Positions 1-7,834 of a DNA stretch of 42,368 bases are shown here, piece by piece. The DNA is from Ralstonia sp. A12 (GTDB lineage: Bacteria > Pseudomonadota > Gammaproteobacteria > Burkholderiales > Burkholderiaceae): NCBI RefSeq assembly GCF_000801955.1, contig NZ_JSZO01000017.1, positions 1-42,368 on the forward strand, in the 5' to 3' direction. The position numbers and the translations under genes were made by a program. Under the pieces are notes generated by a model. It had not been told where the DNA came from and did no database searches. It saw only the letters and a program-made list of their open reading frames with translations. How positions within the stretch are numbered: position 1 is the first letter of the stretch; every line of letters starts with the position of its first letter.

Positions 1-19
1 CAAAATCTCGGACAGGCCC

Positions 20-448
20 TCTTTGTCTTGCCAAAGAAAAGTAAGCAAAGAAAGGCGCGCCCGATGCGGCGACAGATTCCTTGAATTTCTGTCGCAAGGA
101 GGGAGAGGAGGCAAACTCGCTACGCTCAGACAGCCTCCTCTCTTTTTCCTCCTTGCAACACAAATTCAAGGCGCCGCATAGGGCAGGGAAAGTCAAAGGC
201 CAAACCCTCTGGGCGCCAGCCCCAAACGACAAGGCCAACCTCACGATGGGTTGGCCTTTTCTTTTGACGTTGAGCCCTTGATGGCGCCTTGAATTTTTGT
301 AAGCGGGCGGAAAAAAGACGGGGAACTGTTTGAGCGCAGCGAGTTTTCCCCGTCTCCGCACGGTTACGAAAATTCAAGGAAGGGTTCGCCATCTCGGGCG
401 CGCCTTTCTTTTGCTTACTTTTCTTTGGCAAGACAAAGAAAAGTGAGT
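20..448. repeat. Composite intergenic repeat made of nested inverted repeats
   Basis: No gene is visible in the first 514 bases. A 45-bp arm at 20-64 (ctttgtcttgccaaag...) returns inverted at 394-438. Inside are two long hairpins. The first spans 64-179 (atgcggc/gccgcat, then ccttgaattt 79-88 with aaattcaagg 162-171, gcaaggaggga 94-104 with tcctccttgc 147-156, gaggaggc 105-112 with gcctcctc 133-140). The second spans 280-393 (gatggcg/cgccatc, ccttgaatttt 287-297 with aaaattcaagg 369-379, gacggggaa 317-325 with ttccccgtc 346-354). Both loops hold the same 20-bp core, tgtttgagcgcagcgagttt at 327-346 and its near-identical reverse complement at 113-132. I remember such cores as common in Ralstonia and relatives. 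Short ORFs here are fortuitous. Confidence 0.8.
231..265 (+). terminator. Terminator-like hairpin in the centre of the composite repeat
   Basis: A 10-bp perfect stem (aaggccaacc 231-240, ggttggcctt 249-258) is followed by ttctttt. It has the form of a Rho-independent terminator on the plus strand, but no gene in the window ends into it. It may end a transcript entering from the left, or simply be part of the repeat. Confidence 0.55.
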
Positions 449-468
449 CGGTCCCGGCAGGGAACGAA
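394..468 (-). repeat. Dispersed repeat copy B, inverted relative to the right-edge copy
   Basis: Read on the minus strand this matches 42297-42368: a small hairpin (ccctgccggg), then gactcactt, then ctttgtcttgccaaagaaa, gtaagcaaa and gaaaggcgcgcccga. A shorter copy A, lacking the hairpin part, lies at 20-64. Three copies inside 42 kb suggest a dispersed genomic family. Confidence 0.8.
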
Positions 469-514
469 AGGGGAGTGGACCACCAAGATCAAAAACAAAA
501 CCCCGACAGTCCAT

Positions 515-1204
515 CTACCGTTGCACCACCGCCAGCCCCAGCAAAATCAACACCGGCGGCACCACACACCAAAACGAAAAAACCGAAAACGCCAACGCCC
601 CCAACACCGCGCCGATGGCGAACCCACACAGCGGTGGCACCATCTTCCGCAACCGCGTACGCGCTGCTTCCTTCTGCGTGCTGCCAAGCGACAACAACTC
701 CACCACATCAATCACGATCTGCGTGGTGTTGCCCGTCATGATGGTCGTTGGCGCATGCTCCGACAAAACAATGCGCGCCTTGGCGTTCTGCACCCCCATC
801 GCCGCCACGCCGATCAGCCCGACGATGATGGTGGCCGGTGCATCGGCCGATTGAATCGGCAACGCCAGCAACCCCGCCACCATGAATGCCAGCAACAGCA
901 CCGCCTGCGCCAACAACAGCGGTCGCAGTGGCGCCACGCCGCGCCGCGTGAGCGCCGCCACCGCCAACTTGGTTGCAGCCACGGCCAGCACAAACATCGG
1001 CAGCGCCAGCAGCTTGGCGAGCACACCTTGACCGGAGCCCGCCAACTCCAGCCCGATCATCACGAAGTTGCCCGTGACGTGCGCCGTGAACAGCCCGAAC
1101 AGCGCTGCGAAGCCGACCACGTCGATATAGCCCGCCACGAACGCCAGCAGGCTGCCCTGCGCGATCAAGAAACGCGCTGACGGTGATGCAGCCGCCGGAG
1201 ACAC
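515..1204 (-). CDS. DUF1275 (YoaK-type) integral membrane protein
   Basis: With a GTG start at 1204 this encodes about 229 residues with roughly six hydrophobic segments and the family-like stretches AGYIDVVGF, HVTGNFV and MTGNTTQ. The frame stays open to an ATG at 1324, but that would overlap the preceding amidohydrolase gene by more than 110 bases and add an arginine- and proline-rich tail. GTG 1204, or TTG 1222, just at the amidohydrolase stop (1212) fits family length better. It is the last gene of a same-strand block. DUF1275 proteins are presumed transporters, but the substrate is unknown. Family call is confident; the exact start is not. Confidence 0.8.
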   Translation of the reverse strand: MSPAAASPSARFLIAQGSLLAFVAGYIDVVGFAALFGLFTAHVTGNFVMIGLELAGSGQGVLAKLLALPMFVLAVAATKLAVAALTRRGVAPLRPLLLAQAVLLLAFMVAGLLALPIQSADAPATIIVGLIGVAAMGVQNAKARIVLSEHAPTTIMTGNTTQIVIDVVELLSLGSTQKEAARTRLRKMVPPLCGFAIGAVLGALAFSVFSFWCVVPPVLILLGLAVVQR

Positions 1205-1211
1205 CGCGGCT

Positions 1212-3050
1212 TCAGAAGGCAAAGCACGAACACCCGAAGGCGCCCCAGAAACCGCGGAAGTCGGTGGTCGGTACGTTGGCCGTGCGCGCCTTCTGATGCG
1301 AATGGCCATGCACCGTGCATGCACCAGCGCAGTGGTGCACCTGCTGCTGCAACGGCGCAGCCGGCCGCCAGTGCCCCGGCACGCGCGACACGGGCGACCA
1401 CTCCGGCAACACCGGAATCGGCGGCGGGCCGAATTCGGTGAACTCTGCCGCGCCGTAGACGATGCGCCCCCCCACCACCGTCAGCACCGATTCGATGGTC
1501 TTGATGTCGGCCTCAGGCACGCTGAAGAAATCCGCCGACAACGCTGCCAGATCGGCCAACTGCCCCACCTTGATCTGCCCCTTGTTGCCCTGGTCTGCCG
1601 AGAACCATGCGCTGCCATGCGTGTACAGCTCCAGTGCAACTTCGCGCGGCAACCCTTCGGGATACAGCGCCATGCCGCCCACGGTGCGCCCGCTCGACAG
1701 CCAGTACAGCGAGGTCCACGGGTTGTAGCTTGACACGCGCGTGGCATCGGTGCCGGCGCCCACGGGCACGCCTTCGGCCAGCATGCGCTTGATGGGCGGC
1801 GTTTGTTCCGCAGCGGCTGCGCCGTAACGGTCGACAAAGTACTCGCCCTGGAAGGCCATGCGATCCTGGATGGCGATACCGCCGCCGAGTGCGCGCACGC
1901 GTTCGATGTTCTTCGGTGAAATCGTCTCCGCATGGTCGAAGAACCACGGCAGCCCGTTGAACGGAATGTCGCGGTTCACGCGCTCGAACACGTCGAGCAT
2001 GCGCGAGATCGATTCGTCGTACGTGGCGTGCAGGCGGAATGGCCAGCGCTGCGCGACGAGGTGGCGCACGACGGTTTCCAACTCCTGCTCCATCGTCTCG
2101 GGCAGGTCGGGGCGCGGTTGCAGGAAGTCTTCAAAGTCTGCGGCGGAGAAGACCAGCATTTCGCCCGCACCGTTGTGGCGGAAGAAGTCATCGCCCTGGC
2201 GGTATTGCACGCTACCGGTCCAGTTCTTGAAGTCGGCCAGCTCTTCCTTCGGCTTCTGCGTGAAGAGGTTGTAGGCGATGCGGATGGTGAGCTGGTTCTG
2301 TGCCGATAGCTCGCGGATGATTTCGTAGTCTTCCGGATAGTTCTGGAAGCCGCCGCCTGCGTCGATGGCGCTGGTCACGCCCAGGCGGTTTAGCTCGCGC
2401 ATGAACTGGCGCGTTGAGTTGACTTGGTATTCCGGCGGCAGCTTCGGCCCCTTTGCCAGCGTGGAATACAGGATCATCGCGTTGGGCTTGGCGATCAGCA
2501 TGCCGGTGGGCTCACCACTGGCGTCACGCTGGATCTCGCCGCCGGGCGGGTTCGGCGTGTCCTTGGTGTAGCCGACCTGGTGCAGCGCGGCGCGGTTGAG
2601 CAGCGCGCGGTCATACAGGTGCAGCACGAACACCGGCGTGTCGGGCGCGGCCTGGTTCAGCTCTTCCAACGTGGGCATGCGGCGCTCGGCAAACTGGAAC
2701 TCTGTCCAGCCACCCACCACGCGTACCCATTGCGGCGATGGCGTGCGCGCGGCCTGTTCCTTGAGCATGCGCATCGCATCGGCCAGAGACGGCACGCCTT
2801 CCCAGCGCAGCTCCAGGTTGTAGTTCAGCCCGCCCCGGATCAGGTGCAGGTGCGAATCGTTCAGGCCGGGAATGACGGTGCGCCCGCGCAGGTCGATCAC
2901 CTGGGTGGTGGCGCCGCGCTGTGCCATCACGGTGGCGTCGTCGCCCACGGCAACAAAGCGCCCGTCGCGCACGGCAACGGCGCTGGCGGAGGGGCGTTCA
3001 CGGTCGACCGTGTGGATGCGGCCGTTGTGCAGGATGAGGTCGGCAGTCAT
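1212..3050 (-). CDS. YtcJ-like metal-dependent amidohydrolase
   Basis: About 612 residues. The N-terminus reads as an amidohydrolase-3 beta-sandwich, and an HxH metal-binding pair lies in NDSHLHL at about 67-69. Later segments FRLHATYD, FFDHAET and GAGTDATRVSSYNPW match the family, which hydrolyses amide or ester bonds of unknown small molecules. ATG 3050 is chosen because it lies 4 bases past the DoxX stop and starts right at the conserved MTADLILHNG; an ATG at 3095 overlaps DoxX. The C-terminus carries a cysteine- and histidine-containing tail ending GFWGAFGCSCFAF, which I believe recurs in relatives of this gene rather than being a frameshift. The physiological substrate cannot be told from sequence. 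Confidence 0.85.
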   Translation of the reverse strand: MTADLILHNGRIHTVDRERPSASAVAVRDGRFVAVGDDATVMAQRGATTQVIDLRGRTVIPGLNDSHLHLIRGGLNYNLELRWEGVPSLADAMRMLKEQAARTPSPQWVRVVGGWTEFQFAERRMPTLEELNQAAPDTPVFVLHLYDRALLNRAALHQVGYTKDTPNPPGGEIQRDASGEPTGMLIAKPNAMILYSTLAKGPKLPPEYQVNSTRQFMRELNRLGVTSAIDAGGGFQNYPEDYEIIRELSAQNQLTIRIAYNLFTQKPKEELADFKNWTGSVQYRQGDDFFRHNGAGEMLVFSAADFEDFLQPRPDLPETMEQELETVVRHLVAQRWPFRLHATYDESISRMLDVFERVNRDIPFNGLPWFFDHAETISPKNIERVRALGGGIAIQDRMAFQGEYFVDRYGAAAAEQTPPIKRMLAEGVPVGAGTDATRVSSYNPWTSLYWLSSGRTVGGMALYPEGLPREVALELYTHGSAWFSADQGNKGQIKVGQLADLAALSADFFSVPEADIKTIESVLTVVGGRIVYGAAEFTEFGPPPIPVLPEWSPVSRVPGHWRPAAPLQQQVHHCAGACTVHGHSHQKARTANVPTTDFRGFWGAFGCSCFAF

Positions 3051-3054
3051 GGCG

Positions 3055-3486
3055 TCAGTATTTAGGAAAGATCGAGAAACGTCCGGGGCCGGCAATGAGG
3101 ATCGTCGTGAAGATGATCAGCAACATCCACCCGAACTGTCCATCGGCAAGTGACCAGTCCGGATGCACCACCAGCATCGCCACCAGCAACGTGGCGACGA
3201 TGGGCAGGCACGCCAGGCGGGTCAGCACGCCCAGCGCAATCAGCAGCGGGCACACCGTTTCCGAGAGGATTGCCAGCAGCAAGGTAGGTGCGGCGCCCAT
3301 GTGGAACGGGTCTTCAATGCGTGTGAGTTCCTGGCTGTAGTGCAGCACCTTGGGCAGGCCGTGCACGGCAATGAGCAGCGCGCTGCCGGTGATGCGCAGG
3401 AACAGCAGGCCAGCATGAAGGGCAACATTCGGCGCGGTGTCGGCCGGTGCCGTGGCGTTGGTGGATTCGAGCGAAAGGCGTGTCAT
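3055..3486 (-). CDS. DoxX family membrane protein
   Basis: 143 residues with about four hydrophobic segments after a polar N-terminus. The stretches FLRITGSALLIAVHGLPKVLHY, GVLTRLACLPIV and the C-terminal GPGRFSIF are typical of DoxX/DoxD-like quinone-linked or redox-associated membrane proteins. It sits 4 bases before the amidohydrolase gene and 19 bases after the XapX gene, so it is very likely co-transcribed with them. DoxX proteins are often found with hydrolases and oxidoreductases, but no specific reaction can be assigned here. Confidence 0.85.
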   Translation of the reverse strand: MTRLSLESTNATAPADTAPNVALHAGLLFLRITGSALLIAVHGLPKVLHYSQELTRIEDPFHMGAAPTLLLAILSETVCPLLIALGVLTRLACLPIVATLLVAMLVVHPDWSLADGQFGWMLLIIFTTILIAGPGRFSIFPKY

Positions 3487-3505
3487 GGCAGTCGCCTCTG
3501 TTCAG

Positions 3506-3793
3506 TTACGTTGGATTGGGCGGTGTGCGATCCGCGGCCGCCGCCACATCGGCCTCCGGTGCCTTGGGCGGTGCCCCCGTGATCTTGGGCACGCACTCGT
3601 GGCGGAACCACGCCATCGTGATCGGCTCACCGGCCAGCAGGCGCTGCGTGGTCGGCACGATCTGCTCACCGATCAGCATGCCGAGCAGCCCGACCAGCGC
3701 AATCGCGGGCGGCGCAGGCGAGCGCACGTGCAGCAACGCATAGATGACGCCGACCAGCATGCCGACGCCAATCGAGATGAGATAGGGCTTCAT
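3506..3793 (-). CDS. XapX-domain small membrane protein
   Basis: 95 residues. The N-terminal half (MKPYLISIGVGMLVGVIYALL, then APPAIALVGLLGMLIGEQ) has the two hydrophobic segments and glycine pattern of the XapX domain. The C-terminal 45 residues are polar and proline/alanine-rich. ATG 3793 is preceded by GGAGG at a good distance, so the longer frame to 3853 is rejected. XapX is a domain of unknown function that I recall as frequent beside alpha/beta hydrolases in proteobacteria. It probably belongs to one transcript with its neighbours. Confidence 0.8.
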   Translation of the reverse strand: MKPYLISIGVGMLVGVIYALLHVRSPAPPAIALVGLLGMLIGEQIVPTTQRLLAGEPITMAWFRHECVPKITGAPPKAPEADVAAAADRTPPNPT

Positions 3794-3868
3794 GAGGCCT
3801 CCAGTCGGGCGGTTGTCGGAGTCGTCGGGGCCGGTGCACGCGCGATGCCGCACACCGGCTCACCCAGT

Positions 3869-4690
3869 TTAGGACGACAGGAACGCCAGCAGGTCGGCGT
3901 TGACCTTGTCTGCCTCGGTCACGCACATGCCGTGCGAGCCGCCCGGATAGACCTTCAGCGTGCCGTTTTTCACCAGCTCCACACCCAGCTTGGCCGAATC
4001 GTCGATCGGCACGATCTGGTCATCGTCGCCGTGCAGGAATAGCACCGGCACATCGATCTTCTTCAGGTCTTCGGTGTAGTCGACCTCGGAGAACTCCTTG
4101 ATGCACAAGTACTGGCCGTGGATGCCACCGGTCATGCCCTGCGCCCAGAAGGCATCGATGGTGCCTTGCGAGACCTTGGCATCCGGCCGGTTGAAGCCGA
4201 AGAACGGCGTGGCGAGATCGCGATAGAACTGCGAGCGGTTGTCGGCCACACCTTTGCGGATGCCGTCGAACACCTCCATCGGCAAGCCCTTCGGGTTGGC
4301 AGCCGTCTTGAGCATGATGGGCGGCACGGCGCCGATCAGTACGGCGCGGGCGACGCGCTTGGTGCCGTGTCGGCCGATGTAATGCGCGACCTCGCCGCCA
4401 CCGGTGGAGTGGCCGACCAGCGTGGCGCCCTGGATGTCGAGCGCATCCAGCAGCGCCGCCAGATCGTCGGCGTAGGTATCCATGTTGTTGCCTTGCGACG
4501 GCTGGTCGGAGCGGCCGTGGCCGCGCCGGTCATGGGCGATGACGCGAAAGCCCTTCTGCACGAGAAACAGCATCTGTGCGTCCCAGGCGTCGGCGTTGAG
4601 CGGCCAGCCGTGCGAGAAGACCACCGGTTTGCCGGTGCCCCAATCCTTGTAGAAGATGCGCGTACCGTCTTGAGTCGTGATCGTTTGCAT
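3869..4690 (-). CDS. Alpha/beta hydrolase (non-haem chloroperoxidase/esterase type)
   Basis: 273 residues. The nucleophile elbow GHSTGG places the catalytic serine at about 95; the acid lies in [12 protein letters not shown] and the histidine in GGSHGM at about 253. The oxyanion segment [12 protein letters not shown] is typical of cofactor-free haloperoxidase-like esterases, which hydrolyse small esters or perform perhydrolysis. Length is normal. It lies between the isochorismatase-fold gene (108-bp gap) and XapX (75-bp gap) on the same strand. A true halogenation role should not be assumed, because the 'chloroperoxidase' name in this family reflects a side activity. Confidence 0.88.
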   Translation of the reverse strand: MQTITTQDGTRIFYKDWGTGKPVVFSHGWPLNADAWDAQMLFLVQKGFRVIAHDRRGHGRSDQPSQGNNMDTYADDLAALLDALDIQGATLVGHSTGGGEVAHYIGRHGTKRVARAVLIGAVPPIMLKTAANPKGLPMEVFDGIRKGVADNRSQFYRDLATPFFGFNRPDAKVSQGTIDAFWAQGMTGGIHGQYLCIKEFSEVDYTEDLKKIDVPVLFLHGDDDQIVPIDDSAKLGVELVKNGTLKVYPGGSHGMCVTEADKVNADLLAFLSS

Positions 4691-4798
4691 GATGGGAATG
4701 GATGTGTGCGTGATGGCGAAGCGGGCGGCGCGTGCAACAGCAGCGTTGCTGCACAGGCGTCGCCCGAGGGCAGGGATACGGCTTGGGTGGCAGCGCGA

Positions 4799-5485
4799 TC
4801 AGCGGGCAGGCACAGCCGCCAGCGCCTCATGCGGCGTGGCGGTGCGCTGCGGTGCCTTGTGCACCATCGTGTAGGCGTAGTCCACGCCCATGCCGTAGGC
4901 GCCGGAGTGTTCCTTCACCAGCTTCATCACGGCGTCATACGTATCGCGGTGTGCCCAGTCACGCTGCCATTCCAGCAGCACCTGTTGCCACGTCACCGGC
5001 ACCACACCGGCCTGCACCATGCGCTGCATGGCGTAGTCGTGCGCTTCCTTGGAGGTGCCGCCCGAGGCGTCGGCCACCATGTAGATCTCGTAGTCGGCAT
5101 CGTGCATGGCCGACAGCGCGAAGGTGCAGTTGCACACCTCCGTCCACAGGCCAGCGACGACCACCTTCTTGCGGTTGTTCTTGGCCAGGGCGTCACGCAC
5201 CTTCTGGTCGTCCCACGAGTTCATCGAGGTGCGTTCGAGCAGTTCCTTGCCCGGAAACACGTCGAGCAATTCGGGATAGGTGTAGCCGGAGAAGCTTTCC
5301 GACTCGACGGTAGTGATGGTAGTGGGGATGTTGAAGATCTTCGCAGCCTTGGCTAGACCGACGGTGTTGTTCTTCAGGGCTTGTCGGTCCATCGACTGCA
5401 CGCCGAAGGCCATTTGCGGCTGGTGGTCGATGAAGATCAGTTGACAGTTCTGCGGGGTGAGGACTTCCAGCTTGGGGTTCGTCAT
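4799..5485 (-). CDS. Isochorismatase-fold cysteine hydrolase, YcaC-like
   Basis: 228 residues from ATG 5485. Asp20 in LIFIDHQ and Cys118 in GLWTEVCNC are at the positions expected for the Asp-Lys-Cys catalytic set of YcaC-like hydrolases. The start is set by a preceding aaggga and the conserved beginning; the frame upstream to 5599 is low-complexity translation. YcaC-type enzymes form large ring assemblies and have no settled natural substrate. It is the first structural gene after the LysR regulator, which is on the same strand 250 bases upstream. Confidence 0.87.
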   Translation of the reverse strand: MTNPKLEVLTPQNCQLIFIDHQPQMAFGVQSMDRQALKNNTVGLAKAAKIFNIPTTITTVESESFSGYTYPELLDVFPGKELLERTSMNSWDDQKVRDALAKNNRKKVVVAGLWTEVCNCTFALSAMHDADYEIYMVADASGGTSKEAHDYAMQRMVQAGVVPVTWQQVLLEWQRDWAHRDTYDAVMKLVKEHSGAYGMGVDYAYTMVHKAPQRTATPHEALAAVPAR

Positions 5486-5594
5486 GGCCGTATCCCTTGG
5501 GGGCGTGATGCAAATGAGAGAGTGCCGCCGTGTGGTTGTCGCATGGGTGTCATGCGCGCGCCGTGCGGAACCCACGGCAATCGGCGGCCCATCC

Positions 5595-5622
5595 ATCATA
5601 GGAAGTTACGCTCCGTGCACAA
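5595..5622 (-). promoter_or_regulatory. Candidate promoter for the hydrolase block
   Basis: On the minus strand TTGTGC (5622-5617) and TATGAT (5600-5595) are separated by 16 bp. This would start a transcript about 100 bases before the isochorismatase-fold gene. Assigned by eye only. Confidence 0.35.
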
Positions 5623-5735
5623 CGTCAGAAATGGCGAGTGCAGTTTTTGCGATTGACGAACAATCCGTGCTGCTTCGCGAAATATTGCGCGACTAACCTG
5701 ACCCGCGCCGGCCGCTGGAACCGGCGCACCGGCCC

Positions 5736-6668
5736 CTAGCGAACCCAGCCGCGCTCGAGCAGGGGCACGTCCCAGGCCAGTTCTCCTGCGTGGTGGTTGG
5801 TCAGGCAGTCGATCAGCGCGCACACCTTGACGGCCTGTCGCTGCGTTGCGGGATAGACCGCAGAAAAATGCAGCGGCGCGAGGTCGTACTCCGCCAGCAC
5901 CGGCACGAGCCTGCCAGCGACCAGGTCGTCGCTCACAACCAGCGTGGGTAGGCAGGCAATGCCGGCACTAGTGAGCGCGTAGTCGCGCAGCAGGTGCACG
6001 GAGTTGGAGCGCACTTGCTCGGGCAGGTCAAGTTCGGCGCTCACCTCGCCATTGCGCGAGAACACCCAGCGCTTGCGGGTCGGATAGCCGGAGTACAGCG
6101 CGAGTGAATGCTGCAGCAGGTCAGCCGGTTGCTGCGGCAGGCCGTATTCCTCAACGTATGTGGGCGTTGCGCAGAACATGCGCCGCAGCGTGAACAGGCG
6201 CCGCTCGATCAGCGAATCGTTGACGGGCGGGAAGATCTGGAACGCCACGTCGAACCCCTCGGCAATCGGGTCGACCACGCTGTCGTCCACCACCACGTCG
6301 AGCTGGATGTCGGGGTACTGCGCACCAAACCGGGCCAGCGGCGCGGCAAAGTGGCTCAGCGCGTAGCCAGGCAGCATGCGGATGCGCAGTTTGCCGGCCG
6401 GTGTGGCGCGCAGGCCGCGCATTTGGTCGGTCAGGTCCGTCAGCATGCAGACGGCTTCGGCGCAGCGCTTGTAGTAGGTTTCACCCACTTCGGACAGCCG
6501 CACATGCCGTGTGCTGCGGTGGAACAGCGGCGCCTCGATAAAGCGCTCCAGTTGCTGCACGCGGTTGGTGACCACCGAGTTGGTCACGCCCAGCTGGCGT
6601 GCGGCCTCGGCAAAGCTGCGCGTTTCGGCCACGCGCACGAAGGCTTCAATACTGAGAAAACGGTCCAT
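5736..6668 (-). CDS. LysR-family transcriptional regulator
   Basis: 310 residues. The N-terminal winged helix-turn-helix (FVRVAETRSFAEAARQLGV, then TNSVVTNRVQQLE) and the substrate-binding domain from about residue 90 are those of the CrgA/AphB-like branch, which begins MDRF. It is transcribed away from the 3-hydroxybutyryl-CoA dehydrogenase gene across a 168-bp gap and toward the hydrolase block downstream. Either could be its target. LysR proteins usually bind T-N11-A dyads, but no clear one was picked out here. The inducer is unknown. Confidence 0.9.
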   Translation of the reverse strand: MDRFLSIEAFVRVAETRSFAEAARQLGVTNSVVTNRVQQLERFIEAPLFHRSTRHVRLSEVGETYYKRCAEAVCMLTDLTDQMRGLRATPAGKLRIRMLPGYALSHFAAPLARFGAQYPDIQLDVVVDDSVVDPIAEGFDVAFQIFPPVNDSLIERRLFTLRRMFCATPTYVEEYGLPQQPADLLQHSLALYSGYPTRKRWVFSRNGEVSAELDLPEQVRSNSVHLLRDYALTSAGIACLPTLVVSDDLVAGRLVPVLAEYDLAPLHFSAVYPATQRQAVKVCALIDCLTNHHAGELAWDVPLLERGWVR

Positions 6669-6836
6669 TTCCAGCGTCCTGGCGCCCGGGGTGAAAGGGT
6701 GGCGCGACGGCAGCCATCATACGGCGATACCGTGGAATGTGATGTTCCCGTCGGCGGGCTTTTCGGCGCATCGCCGTGTCGTTTATCCTCTGCAATCTGT
6801 TTCATTCTTATTCCAATACCAAGCGAGGAGCAGTTC

Positions 6837-7691
6837 ATGGCAATTCAAGTGGTCGGCATCGTCGGTGCCGGAACAATGGGCAACGGCATTGCGCAAGCGT
6901 GCGCCGTGGTTGGGCTGGACGTGGTGATGGTGGACATCAGCGATGCCGCCGTGCAGAAGGGCATCGCCACCGTGGCGGGCAGCCTGGACCGCCTGATCAA
7001 GAAAGAGAAGGCAACCGAAGCCGACAAGGCCGCCGCGCTGGCACGCATCCAGGGCTCGACCAGCTATGACGACCTCAAGCGCGCCGACCTCGTGATCGAA
7101 GCCGCCACCGAGAACTTCGACCTGAAGGTCAAGATCCTCAAGCAGTTGGAAGCGGTGGCCGCGCCGCACGCCATCGTCGCGTCCAACACGTCATCGATCT
7201 CGATCACCAAGCTGGCCGCCGTGCTACAAGACGCCAGCCGCTTCATCGGCATGCACTTCTTCAACCCGGTGCCGATGATGGCGCTGGTGGAAGTCATTCG
7301 TGGCCTGCAGACGAGCGATGCCACGCACGCCGATGTCGAGGCGCTGGCCAAGCAACTCGGCAAGACGCCGATCACCGTCAAGAACAGCCCGGGCTTTGTG
7401 GTCAACCGCATCCTGTGCCCGATGATCAACGAGGCGTTCTGCGTGCTGGGCGAAGGCCTGGCCTCGCCGGAAGAGATTGACGAGGGCATGAAGCTCGGCT
7501 GCAACCACCCGATCGGGCCGCTGGCGCTGGCCGACATGATCGGCCTGGACACCATGCTGGCCGTGATGGAAGTGCTGTACACCGAGTTTGCCGACCCCAA
7601 ATACCGCCCGGCCATGCTGATGCGCGAAATGGTGGCCGCCGGCTACCTGGGCCGCAAGACCGGTCGCGGTGTGTACGACTATCGCAAGTAA
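6837..7691 (+). CDS. 3-hydroxybutyryl-CoA dehydrogenase
   Basis: 284 residues. A Rossmann GAGTMG at about 10-15 binds NAD(P). GMHFFNPVPMMALVEVI carries the family signature with the catalytic histidine, followed by NSPGFVVNRI and the C-terminal dimer domain ending GRGVYDY. It oxidises or forms 3-hydroxyacyl-CoA in fatty acid, polyhydroxybutyrate or aromatic-acid metabolism (Hbd/PaaH class). The start is fixed by gcgaggag just upstream of ATG 6837; the frame extends further upstream only as shadow. It is monocistronic, ending in a strong terminator. Which pathway it serves cannot be told from this location. Confidence 0.93.
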   Translation: MAIQVVGIVGAGTMGNGIAQACAVVGLDVVMVDISDAAVQKGIATVAGSLDRLIKKEKATEADKAAALARIQGSTSYDDLKRADLVIEAATENFDLKVKILKQLEAVAAPHAIVASNTSSISITKLAAVLQDASRFIGMHFFNPVPMMALVEVIRGLQTSDATHADVEALAKQLGKTPITVKNSPGFVVNRILCPMINEAFCVLGEGLASPEEIDEGMKLGCNHPIGPLALADMIGLDTMLAVMEVLYTEFADPKYRPAMLMREMVAAGYLGRKTGRGVYDYRK

Positions 7692-7761
7692 CTGCGCACA
7701 ATCGCGCTGTCCGCCAACTGTCAGGCCGGATTCGCGCGAACTGTCCGTAAGTGTGCATGGA

Positions 7762-7810
7762 GGCGGTGTGGCGGTGCGTTGATGATGACGCATCGCCACA
7801 CCGCTTTTTT
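7762..7810 (+). terminator. Strong Rho-independent terminator
   Basis: A long stem (gcggtgtggcg from 7763, cgccacaccgc ending 7804, extended inward by tgcgt/atgca-like pairing) is followed by six T residues at 7805-7810. It ends the 3-hydroxybutyryl-CoA dehydrogenase transcript and separates it from the PhzF-family gene. Confidence 0.85.
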
Positions 7811-7834
7811 CCTTTTCACACACCGGACACTGCC

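Noticed and set aside
81-431. Small ORFs inside the left repeat
   Set aside because: Their translations follow hairpin arms and repeat cores; nothing indicates a protein.
4118-5356. 412-codon open frame on the plus strand
   Set aside because: Crosses two minus-strand hydrolase genes with complete catalytic motifs; the plus-strand product has none.
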